Shown here: in pieces, positions 7,549-14,476 of the stretch
Layout of the letters: each line of letters begins with the position of its first letter
How positions within the stretch are numbered: the first letter of the stretch is position 1
Assembly: GCA_031362155.1 (NCBI GenBank)
Contig: JANLRZ010000081.1
Location: forward strand, 1-40,038
Direction of reading: 5' to 3'
Source: JAENVU01 sp031362155
GTDB taxonomy: Bacteria; Actinomycetota; Acidimicrobiia; IMCC26256; JAENVU01
Length of the DNA stretch: 40,038 nucleotides
Translations under genes and position numbers: made by a program
Notes under the pieces: generated by a model
Seen by the model: only the letters and a program-made list of their open reading frames with translations
Told to the model about the DNA's origin: nothing
Databases searched by the model: none

Positions 7549-8724
7549 ATGTCTACCGGTTCCACCACCCTTCCGTTGCCCGCGCGCGCTCATACCGTTG
7601 AAGCCGACCACGCGGAGCATCCGACCCGGCCCCGAACCACGACCGCAAACGCCATCGTGTACTGCGAAGCCAACTTCGGGGCCATGGACGGCAAGACCGC
7701 GAACGGCCTCGTGCGCCACTCGGAGAAGTACGCCATCCGTTCCATCGTCGACAGCACCCAGGCGGGTGCCGACGCCGGGGTCGCGCTCGGCGAGGCGGCG
7801 AACGGCATCCCGATTCATGCCAGCGTCGCCGCGGCCATCGGTGCACTGGGGTATGTCCCCGACTTCTTCATCTTCGGAATGGCCCCGTCGAGCGGCGTCC
7901 TCTCGCCGGTGGAACGCGACGTGGTCCTCGACGCGATTGCCCGCGGCATGAACGTCGTCAACGGGCTCCACGAGTTCCTCAACGACGATCCGGAGTTCGC
8001 CGCCGCCGCCGTGCTTCACGACGTCGAGATCCTCGACGTCCGGCGGCCGCGCGACAAGAAGGACCTGCAAATGTTCAGCGGCCGCATCGCGTCGGTCACG
8101 TGTCCGCGTATTGCAGTGCTCGGCACCGATGGGGCCATCGGGAAACGCACCACCGCGACGATCCTGACCCAGGCATTGAACGACCGCGGGATCAAGGCGC
8201 TGTTGGTCGGGACCGGCCAGACCGGCCTGATCCAAGGTGCCCGCTACGGCGTGGCGCTCGACGCGATCCCCTGTCAGTTCTGTTCGGGCGAGATGGAGCG
8301 AGCGATCGTCGAAGCCTTCGACGCCGAGCACCCCGACGTGATCATCGTCGAGGGACAGGGCGCACTGAGCCACCCCGCCTACCTCACGTCGAGCTTCATC
8401 CTTCGGGGCGCGCAGCCCCAAGCGGTCATCCTGCAACACGCGCCCGCTCGTGAGGTCCTCGGCGACTTTCCCGCCGTGGCCATGCCGACGCCACCGAGCG
8501 AGATCAACCTCATCGAGACCTTTGCGACCACGAAGGTGATCGGGCTGACCATCAACCACGAGCACATGACCGATGCCGACGTCACCGCCGCCATCGAGGG
8601 CTACGAAGCCGACCTGGGCATTCCGGCCACCGACGCGTTGACGCGGTCGCCGGATCGCCTGGTGGCCATGGTCACCGACGCATTCCCCGCGCTGCGCGAG
8701 CGGCTCACCGCACCGACACCGTGA
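7549..8724 (+). CDS. DUF1611 family protein (DgcN-like)
   Basis: The 391-residue protein has both parts of DUF1611. The N-terminal Rossmann-like part includes VYCEANFGAMDGKTANGL and VNGLHEFL, and the C-terminal P-loop-like part includes GTDGAIGKRTT at about 192-202. VEGQGALSHPAY is a further family signature. Members named DgcN have been described as D-glutamate N-acetyltransferases that work with DgcA, an N-acetyl-D-glutamate racemase of the enolase fold. Here the partner is instead a PLP racemase-fold protein. The 30 or so residues before the conserved region look unstructured, so a later start is possible, but GAGGAG in front of this ATG supports the choice. The next gene overlaps by GTGA, so the two are translationally coupled. 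Family membership is secure, the acetyltransferase role less so. Confidence 0.85.
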   Translation: MSTGSTTLPLPARAHTVEADHAEHPTRPRTTTANAIVYCEANFGAMDGKTANGLVRHSEKYAIRSIVDSTQAGADAGVALGEAANGIPIHASVAAAIGALGYVPDFFIFGMAPSSGVLSPVERDVVLDAIARGMNVVNGLHEFLNDDPEFAAAAVLHDVEILDVRRPRDKKDLQMFSGRIASVTCPRIAVLGTDGAIGKRTTATILTQALNDRGIKALLVGTGQTGLIQGARYGVALDAIPCQFCSGEMERAIVEAFDAEHPDVIIVEGQGALSHPAYLTSSFILRGAQPQAVILQHAPAREVLGDFPAVAMPTPPSEINLIETFATTKVIGLTINHEHMTDADVTAAIEGYEADLGIPATDALTRSPDRLVAMVTDAFPALRERLTAPTP

Positions 8725-9803
8725 GCGCACCGAGGTTGGACATCAACCTCGATCACCTCCGCCACAACGCCGCGGCACTCGTTTCCCGGCTCGCACGATC
8801 CGGGATCTCGGTCACGGCGGTCACCAAGGCGACCCTCGGATCCGTTCCCGTCGCCCACGCGTTCCTGGCCGGGGGTGTCACCGCGCTCGGGGACTCCCGG
8901 ATCGAGAACCTCGAACACATGCGCGGCGCGGGCATCGACGCCCCGATGGTGCTCATTCGCTCACCCATGCTCAGCCAATGTGACCGGGTCGTGGCCCACG
9001 CCGACATCAGCCTCAACACCGAGGTCGACGTGCTGGATCGACTCTCCGATGCCGCCGTGCGAGCAGGACGGGTGCACCGGGTCGTCCTCATGGTCGAACT
9101 CGGTGACCTGCGCGAAGGAATCATGCCGGCCGACCTGCCCGCCATCGCGGCGCACGCGTCACGGCTGCCCGCACTGGCGATGGTCGGGGTCGGCGCCAAC
9201 CAGGCGTGTCAGAGCGGCAGCACCCCGGACGACGATGCCATGGCGGAACTGGGCGCACTCGCGACTGCGATCGAAGCGACGCTCGGGGTCGCGCTGCCGA
9301 TCGTGTCCGGCGGCAATTCCGCGAACCTGCACTGGGCCGGCACCACCCAACACGTCGGGCGGGTCAACAATCTCCGCCTCGGCGAATCACTGCTCCTCGG
9401 CCGCGACCCCCTCGACCGTTCGGCGATCGTCGGACTCGAGACCGATGCCATCACGCTCGTCGGCGAGGTCATCGAGGCCAAGACGAAACCGAGCCAACCG
9501 TGGGGCCAGATCGCCGAGACGGCGTTCGGAGTCGCGCCGCCGGCGCGGGACTGCGGCCCGGCCGCGCGGGTGATCGTGGCAGTCGGCCGCCAAGACGTCG
9601 ATCCCGCCGGCCTGACTCCGCCGGCCGGGTTCACGATCCTCGGCGCGAGCAGCGACCACCTCGTCCTCGCGGCCCCCGGCTCCGCACCGGTCGTCGGCGC
9701 GGAGATCCGGTTCGGAGTCGACTATTCCGCGCTGTTGCGCGCGATGACGTCCCCGTTCGTCGCCCGGCGGTTCATCGGCGATGCCGTCGACCCGTCGGAT
9801 TGA
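8721..9803 (+). CDS. Alanine/ornithine racemase family PLP-dependent enzyme (Orr-like)
   Basis: The protein is 360 residues long and has the fold-III (alanine racemase N-terminal barrel) PLP domain. The PLP lysine is expected at about residue 36 in AVTKAT. ELGDLREGI (about 125) and SGGNSANL (about 195) are hallmarks of the ornithine-racemase/YhfX branch. RLGESLLLGRDPL and the C-terminal beta domain are complete. The family racemises or epimerises amino acids such as ornithine or alanine through a PLP aldimine. The GTG start overlaps the previous stop (GTGA). Pairing with a DUF1611/DgcN-like protein suggests joint metabolism of a D-amino acid, perhaps D-glutamate or an N-acyl derivative, but an N-acylated amine could not form the PLP aldimine. 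The true substrate therefore remains open. The stop lies 8 bases from the convergent amidohydrolase. Confidence 0.85.
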   Translation: MSAPRLDINLDHLRHNAAALVSRLARSGISVTAVTKATLGSVPVAHAFLAGGVTALGDSRIENLEHMRGAGIDAPMVLIRSPMLSQCDRVVAHADISLNTEVDVLDRLSDAAVRAGRVHRVVLMVELGDLREGIMPADLPAIAAHASRLPALAMVGVGANQACQSGSTPDDDAMAELGALATAIEATLGVALPIVSGGNSANLHWAGTTQHVGRVNNLRLGESLLLGRDPLDRSAIVGLETDAITLVGEVIEAKTKPSQPWGQIAETAFGVAPPARDCGPAARVIVAVGRQDVDPAGLTPPAGFTILGASSDHLVLAAPGSAPVVGAEIRFGVDYSALLRAMTSPFVARRFIGDAVDPSD

Positions 9804-9811
9804 CCGGACCG

Positions 9812-11020
9812 CTACCGATAGAACGCGGGACTGAACGCGTTCTTGGGAATCTCATCGAGCGGCGTCGCCACCTCACCGACGGTGGGGCCGACTCCGTTGG
9901 CTGCGATCGGATCGAGCACAGCCAGATCGAATCCGTACACCTCGGCGGCAGTACCCGAGAGCACCTGGCGGAGATCCTCGGGCGACCAGTCGTGGAAGGT
10001 CCGGCGCAGGCTTTCGTGTGAGTACGGCGAGGTCCCTTCGTTGTGCGGGTAGTCCGATCCCCACATGACCTTGTGGAGACCCAGCTTGCGCAACGCTTTC
10101 GTCTCGCGCACACCAGGGAAACTGACGCCGACCCACACGTTGCGCTCGAAGTACTCGGTCGGTGTCAGCGGCAGCACTGCGTCGTTCTTCAGGTTCATCT
10201 CGCCGATGCGCCCGCTCTGCATCTGCATGTGGAAAGCATCCAACTGCATCAGCATGCCCGGCACCCAGTCGACGCCCTGCTCGGTGAGGACGAGCTTGAG
10301 ATTCGGAAATCGCTCGAACGTTCCGCTCATGAGGATCTGCCACAGCGGTCGGTGCGCGTACCACGACGTCTCGATCATCCACTGGATCGTCGAACTCGGG
10401 TACTTCCCGTAGTCGGGAAGGCCCGTGCCGGTGGTGTGGTGGTTGATCACCACGCCGCGCTCTTCACAGACGGCCCAGAGCCGGTCGTAGTGATCCGAGT
10501 AGTACGGCGGCATGTGCGCGTCGTCGGGGATACCGGGGATCAACACCCCGCCGCGCAGGCCGTGGTCGTGGATCCACTCGACTTCCTTGATGGCTTCATC
10601 GACGTCGTCGAGAAAGACTTGCCCGATCCCGGCCCGCCGCTCGGGGAAGCGACTACAGAAATCGGCCAACCACCGGTTGTGCGCCCGCAACCCTTCCCAC
10701 CGCCGGCGATAGTCCTCGGCATTCTGTGGGGCCCGCGCAATCACAACGCCGGTCGGGAAGAAGGGCGGAACCGTGTTCGGGAAGGTGACCTCGGCGACCT
10801 GGCCGTCCTGCTCCAGGTCGGTGATGCGCCGCTCGTCGTCCCAGTTGCGCGCCCGACCGTCGTCTTGGAGGTCCCGGAACGGGTTCGAGTACTCACCGCG
10901 CCACGCGTCGAACTCCGCCTGCCACTCGGCCGAGAGGTACTCGCGGTACTGCTGATGATTGCCACCCGCGTGGCAGTCGGCCGAGATGATCGTGTACCGC
11001 TCGTCGGTCGCCGTGCTCAT
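9812..11020 (-). CDS. Amidohydrolase family 2 protein
   Basis: The 402-residue TIM-barrel protein belongs to the ACMSD/amidohydrolase_2 group (PF04909-like), common in actinobacterial degradation clusters. The first metal motif is ADCHAGG (Asp15, His17). It keeps the first histidine of the usual DxHxH but has glycine instead of the second, a variant frequent in this subgroup. Other ligands appear as INHHTTGTG (mid) and WGSDYPHNEG (C-terminal Asp). FERFPNLKLVLTEQG is a typical family strand. These enzymes usually hydrolyse C-N or C-C bonds or decarboxylate non-oxidatively. AGGAGG lies just upstream of ATG 11020. It is divergent from a second amidohydrolase, with a palindromic operator between them, so they probably form one regulon. 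Confidence 0.88.
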   Translation of the reverse strand: MSTATDERYTIISADCHAGGNHQQYREYLSAEWQAEFDAWRGEYSNPFRDLQDDGRARNWDDERRITDLEQDGQVAEVTFPNTVPPFFPTGVVIARAPQNAEDYRRRWEGLRAHNRWLADFCSRFPERRAGIGQVFLDDVDEAIKEVEWIHDHGLRGGVLIPGIPDDAHMPPYYSDHYDRLWAVCEERGVVINHHTTGTGLPDYGKYPSSTIQWMIETSWYAHRPLWQILMSGTFERFPNLKLVLTEQGVDWVPGMLMQLDAFHMQMQSGRIGEMNLKNDAVLPLTPTEYFERNVWVGVSFPGVRETKALRKLGLHKVMWGSDYPHNEGTSPYSHESLRRTFHDWSPEDLRQVLSGTAAEVYGFDLAVLDPIAANGVGPTVGEVATPLDEIPKNAFSPAFYR

Positions 11021-11076
11021 GAGTTCCTCCTGGGGGTGAGGCTTCGCCGAACCGCATCATTGCCGGGGCGCAAAAC

Positions 11077-11092
11077 CTGACGCTAGCGTCAG
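11077..11092. promoter_or_regulatory. Perfect 16-bp palindrome overlapping divergent -10 boxes (probable TetR-type operator)
   Basis: CTGACGCTAGCGTCAG is a perfect palindrome in the 127-base divergent region. The same bases hold a TAGCGT -10 hexamer on the plus strand (11084-11089) and on the minus strand (11085-11080). A dimeric repressor bound here would therefore shut both promoters. Both flanking genes have good ribosome-binding sites (AGGAGG and GAGGAGG) and leaders of about 50-60 bases, unlike the leaderless starts elsewhere. TetR/AcrR family is inferred from size and symmetry; no regulator gene is adjacent. Confidence 0.65.
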
Positions 11093-11147
11093 CTCGCTCC
11101 CGCGGCGAACGCGTCACCGCGCGGCGTGAACCGAGGAGGATCACCCC

Positions 11148-11981
11148 ATGCCCGTCACCACCGACATCGTCGACATCTGGGTCAACCTGGTGACCGGCGA
11201 AGGGGCGAAGGAGTTCCTCGGACAGGAACAGTTCGCCAACATCCCGGGATACCTCGGATCAAGTTCCACCGACGGCATCGGCACTGATTCGATGATCGCA
11301 CTCATGGACGAACTCGGCGTCACGACGGGCGTGCTGTGCACCGGCATGGACCGCACCGCCGACCACGCACTCGAGGTCGCGGACCAATACCCGGGCCGGT
11401 TCCTCGTTGCCGCCGGACTCACCTCGCCGGAGCGGCCGACCCGGACGACGCGCCGGATCCGCACGCTTGCCGAGCACCCCCGGTTCTCGATGGTGCGCAT
11501 CATGCCGTTGGCCAACCAGGTGCCCATCACCGACCCGCGCCACTACCCCGCGATGTCGGTGTGCGAGGAACTGGGCATTCCGATGGGCATCAACGTGGGT
11601 ATCCCCGGCCCGCGAGTTCGCTCCCGAGTGCAGCACCCCGAACTCCTCGAAGATGTCCTGATCGACTTCCCTGATCTGGTCGTGATCGGGGCCCACATGG
11701 GCCACCCGTACGAAGAGCTCCTCATGAACTACATGCGGAAGTGGCCGAACCTCTACCTGTCGTGCACGGCCTACGCGCCGAGGTACATGGACCCGGGGCT
11801 GGTGGAGTTCATGAACAGCCGTACCTACCGCGGTCGGGTGCTGTGGGGCTCGGACGAACCCTGGTTCCCGATGCGCCGGTCATTCACCGAGGCCCGAGCC
11901 CTGCCCCTCGACGAGGACGCGATGGCCCAGTTCCTCGGTGGCACGGCACGCCGGCTCCTCGACCGTACCCTCAGGCCATGA
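11148..11981 (+). CDS. Amidohydrolase family 2 protein lacking the N-terminal HxH metal motif
   Basis: The 277-residue protein has the amidohydrolase_2 fold with GAHMGHPYEEL and RVLWGSDEPWFP towards the C-terminus (histidine and aspartate metal ligands). However, the N-terminal strand reads VDIWVNL where the family has IDxHxH. Both histidines are replaced, so metal binding must be weaker or different. EELGIPMGINVG and YMRKWPNLYLSCTAY are other family segments. GAGGAGG precedes ATG 11148. It is divergent from the DCHAGG amidohydrolase and shares its stop with the PhyH gene start (ATGA). The three may act on one substrate, for example by hydration or decarboxylation followed by hydroxylation. 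The reaction is unknown. Confidence 0.85.
   Translation: MPVTTDIVDIWVNLVTGEGAKEFLGQEQFANIPGYLGSSSTDGIGTDSMIALMDELGVTTGVLCTGMDRTADHALEVADQYPGRFLVAAGLTSPERPTRTTRRIRTLAEHPRFSMVRIMPLANQVPITDPRHYPAMSVCEELGIPMGINVGIPGPRVRSRVQHPELLEDVLIDFPDLVVIGAHMGHPYEELLMNYMRKWPNLYLSCTAYAPRYMDPGLVEFMNSRTYRGRVLWGSDEPWFPMRRSFTEARALPLDEDAMAQFLGGTARRLLDRTLRP
11966..11971 (+). promoter_or_regulatory. Candidate internal leaderless promoter -10 (TACCCT)
   Basis: TACCCT lies 6 bases before ATG 11978, inside the end of the amidohydrolase gene. This spacing would put the transcript start at the ATG. It may be chance, since the gene is also coupled by ATGA to its upstream neighbour. Confidence 0.3.
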
Positions 11982-12850
11982 CCGTTCGACACCTTCCCGC
12001 CACCGCGTCACCCGACGCCGTCGCCGCAGTCATCGCGTCTGATGGTTGTGTCGTCATCGATCGCCTCGCGTCGCCCGACGTCCTCGACCGGATCGACGAC
12101 GAGATGGCACCGTTCGTCGCGGCCACTCCGTACGGCACCGACGATTTCGCCGGGCCGCGCACGCGCCGCACTGGCGGACTCGTTGCTCGATCCGGAACGT
12201 CGCGCGCACTGGTGACCGATGAGCTCGTGCTCGGCACGGTCGATCGGGTGCTTGCCCACGTCAACAACTACCAACTGCACCTGACCCAACTCATCCGCAT
12301 CGAGCCGGGCGGCCCGGTGCAGACCATCCACCGGGACCAGTGGGCCTTCGACTTCTTCGAGTTCCCGACCGAGTACCAAGTGCAGTGCAACGCCATCTGG
12401 GCCGCGACCGACTTCACCGAGGAGAACGGAGCCACGCGGGTCGTCCCGGGCAGCCACCTCGCCGAGGACAAGCAGCGGCTCACGATCGCCGACACCGAGC
12501 CGGCCGAGATGGAGCGGGGTTCGGTGCTGCTCTACGTCGGCGGCCTGTACCACGGCGGCGGGCCCAACACGTCCGCCGCCGATCGGGTCGGAGTGAACAT
12601 CACCTACAGCGTGGGCTGGCTCCGCCAAGAGGAGAACCAGTTCCTCACGGTGCCGCCGGAGATCGCGCGCGAACTCCCGGAGCGGCTGCAGCGGCTCCTC
12701 GGTTACAGCTTGGGTGCGTACGCGCTCGGATACGTCGACGACCTGCGAGATCCGCTCGACGTGCTGATGGGAAGGTCGGCCTCGAGCGGCACCTTCGCCG
12801 CCGGTGCCGAGTCGCTGGCCACCAACGCCGGGGTGTCGACACTCGACTGA
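11978..12850 (+). CDS. Phytanoyl-CoA dioxygenase (PhyH) family protein
   Basis: The 290-residue Fe(II)/2-oxoglutarate dioxygenase has the facial triad HRD at His118-Asp120 (QTIHRDQW) and the distal His192 in GLYHGGGPNTS. An arginine at about 203 (ADRVGV) could bind the 2-oxoglutarate carboxylate. NGATRVVPGSH is a family core motif. PhyH enzymes hydroxylate aliphatic carbons, classically next to a CoA thioester. The ATG overlaps the upstream TGA as ATGA; a longer frame from 11741 is rejected because it runs inside the amidohydrolase gene. The gene overlaps the convergent PAP2 gene by 148 bases. Together with the two amidohydrolases it looks like a small degradation module. Confidence 0.88.
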   Translation: MTVRHLPATASPDAVAAVIASDGCVVIDRLASPDVLDRIDDEMAPFVAATPYGTDDFAGPRTRRTGGLVARSGTSRALVTDELVLGTVDRVLAHVNNYQLHLTQLIRIEPGGPVQTIHRDQWAFDFFEFPTEYQVQCNAIWAATDFTEENGATRVVPGSHLAEDKQRLTIADTEPAEMERGSVLLYVGGLYHGGGPNTSAADRVGVNITYSVGWLRQEENQFLTVPPEIARELPERLQRLLGYSLGAYALGYVDDLRDPLDVLMGRSASSGTFAAGAESLATNAGVSTLD

Positions 12851-13632
12851 CCCCGGCCGGGGAACGCTCGGGTCGCGGTCCGTTCGATGAGGATCGACAA
12901 CGCGAGCAGCGCCGACGCGACGATGCCGTCCATCCACCAGTGATTCGCGGTCGCGCTCACTGCGAAGATCGTCGCCGCCGGGTGGAGCAGGATCAGCCAC
13001 CGCCAGCGGCTCACGCCGGCCTGGACGACTGCGGCGCCGACCCAGACGGCCCAGGCGACATGCACTGACGGCATCGCCGAGATCTGATCGGAGATGCCTT
13101 GGCCGATCGGGCCGTATACGGACTGGTCGAACAGCCGGGCCACGTCGACGAATCCGAACTGCGGGTACATCCTCGGCGGCGCCACCGGCCAGAACTGGAT
13201 GCAGAGACAGAAGAACGTCGTGAGCGCCAGCGCTGTACGCCACCGCGGGTACTTATCGCGGTGGGAGAGGTACAGCCAGATCAGCGTGATCATCATCGCG
13301 GGGACGTGCACGATCGCGTAGTACCCGTTCGTGAACCGCGCGACCCAGGGGCGCTCGATGATCCAGTTCTGCAGTCCCGTCTCACTCGGCAAGTACCAGG
13401 ACTCCTGGAGGCGGAACACCCACCGACCGTTGCGAAGCCCCTCGTCGACCCGCGCCACCGAAAGTCGGCCGGCCAGAATCCAGATCGTGTACAGGCTCAG
13501 GACCAGGGCCAGTTCGCGGGCGAACGCGGCGACTGCTCGTTGCCAGGGCGCGGCCGCGCGTCGCCATGCGACGCCGATGCAGAGTGCGACCGACGCAATC
13601 CCCACGGCCCATTGCCATTCCAGCCAACCCAC
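12703..13632 (-). CDS. PAP2 superfamily membrane phosphatase
   Basis: I take GTG 13632, with GGGAG 9 bases upstream, giving 309 residues. Extension to 14166 would run antisense through the neighbouring gene. The protein has about six hydrophobic helices and the lipid-phosphatase motifs: PVAPPRMYP (about 149-157), SAMPSVH with His191, and ANHWWMD with His231 and Asp235. It resembles the inositol-phosphoceramide-synthase/Aur1-like branch of PAP2 proteins found in actinobacteria. Those enzymes act on lipid phosphates or exchange polar head groups at the membrane. The C-terminal 60 residues after IERTATR are polar and low in conservation signals. They are encoded within the 148 bases that overlap the convergent PhyH gene, so the tail may be a late addition by loss of an earlier stop. 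Confidence 0.78.
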   Translation of the reverse strand: MGWLEWQWAVGIASVALCIGVAWRRAAAPWQRAVAAFARELALVLSLYTIWILAGRLSVARVDEGLRNGRWVFRLQESWYLPSETGLQNWIIERPWVARFTNGYYAIVHVPAMMITLIWLYLSHRDKYPRWRTALALTTFFCLCIQFWPVAPPRMYPQFGFVDVARLFDQSVYGPIGQGISDQISAMPSVHVAWAVWVGAAVVQAGVSRWRWLILLHPAATIFAVSATANHWWMDGIVASALLALSILIERTATRAFPGRGQSSVDTPALVASDSAPAAKVPLEADLPISTSSGSRRSSTYPSAYAPKL

Positions 13633-13647
13633 GCCGTGATGCTCCCA

Positions 13648-13653
13648 TAACCT
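13648..13653 (+). promoter_or_regulatory. Leaderless promoter -10 (TAACCT) for the ICL/PEP-mutase-fold gene
   Basis: TAACCT ends 6 bases before ATG 13660, so transcription should start at or next to the start codon. No ribosome-binding site is present, which is consistent with a leaderless message. Confidence 0.5.
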
Positions 13654-13659
13654 CACCGC

Positions 13660-14469
13660 ATGGCCGCTGATCGGTACGACGAATTCGTTGCGCTGCACCG
13701 GGGCGACGAGCCGCTCCTGATGCCCAATGCGTGGGACCTCGGCTCGGCGCGGTTGCTCGTCTCGCTCTGCTTCCGCGCCATCGCCACCACGAGTTCCGGG
13801 TTTGCCGCCACCCTCGGCCGGCTCGACGGTCACACCCGTCGCGACGAAGTGATCGACCACTGCCGGTCCCTCGCCGACGCGGTCGACATTCCCATCAGCG
13901 CCGATCTGGAGGACTGCTACGCCGAGGCCCCCGAAGGCGTCGGCGACACCATCCGCTTGGTGAACACCACCGGCATCGCCGGGTGCTCGGTCGAGGACTA
14001 CGACCGAGCCAACGATCGGATCCACCCGGTTGATCTGGCCGTCGACCGAGTACGCGCAGCGGCCGACGCCGCGCACGCCGGTCCCCTTCGGCTCGTCCTG
14101 ACGGCTCGGGCCGAGAACTTCCTGCACGGCCGACCCGACCTGGGCGACACGATCGCTCGGCTCCAAGCGTTCCAGGCTGCGGGTGCTGACGTGCTCTTCG
14201 CGCCCGGCGTCAACGATGAGGAGGACATTCGCACCCTCGTCGCGTCAGTGGACCGACCGGTGAATGTCCTGCCCCGGGGCACCACGGTTCCCGTCGCAAC
14301 GCTGCGCGAGATCGGCGTGAAGCGCATCAGCGTCGGCGGATCCTTCGCGTGGACTGCGTACGCCGCGGTCGGGCGCGCGGCCCGTGAACTCCGGGATCAC
14401 GGGACCTACGGCTACTGGTCCGACGCCGCCGACGGGGTGGCGGCCGCGCGCGCCGCGTTCACCGACTGA
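13660..14469 (+). CDS. Isocitrate lyase/phosphoenolpyruvate mutase family protein
   Basis: The 269-residue TIM-barrel protein starts with LLMPNAWDLGSARLL and contains the Mg-binding region ISADLEDCYAEAP (about 79-91). CSVEDYD (about 109-115), LTARAENFLHG and RISVGGSFAW follow. This is the PEP-mutase/ICL group that makes or breaks C-C or C-P bonds in 2-oxoacid-like substrates (methylisocitrate lyase, oxaloacetate decarboxylase, PEP mutase). The methylisocitrate lyase signature KKCGH is absent, so it is not prpB proper. It is more like the short actinobacterial members of unknown substrate. It is transcribed away from the PAP2 gene with only 27 bases between the starts. No other gene follows in its operon. 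Confidence 0.85.
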   Translation: MAADRYDEFVALHRGDEPLLMPNAWDLGSARLLVSLCFRAIATTSSGFAATLGRLDGHTRRDEVIDHCRSLADAVDIPISADLEDCYAEAPEGVGDTIRLVNTTGIAGCSVEDYDRANDRIHPVDLAVDRVRAAADAAHAGPLRLVLTARAENFLHGRPDLGDTIARLQAFQAAGADVLFAPGVNDEEDIRTLVASVDRPVNVLPRGTTVPVATLREIGVKRISVGGSFAWTAYAAVGRAARELRDHGTYGYWSDAADGVAAARAAFTD

Positions 14470-14476
14470 GTCCGGG

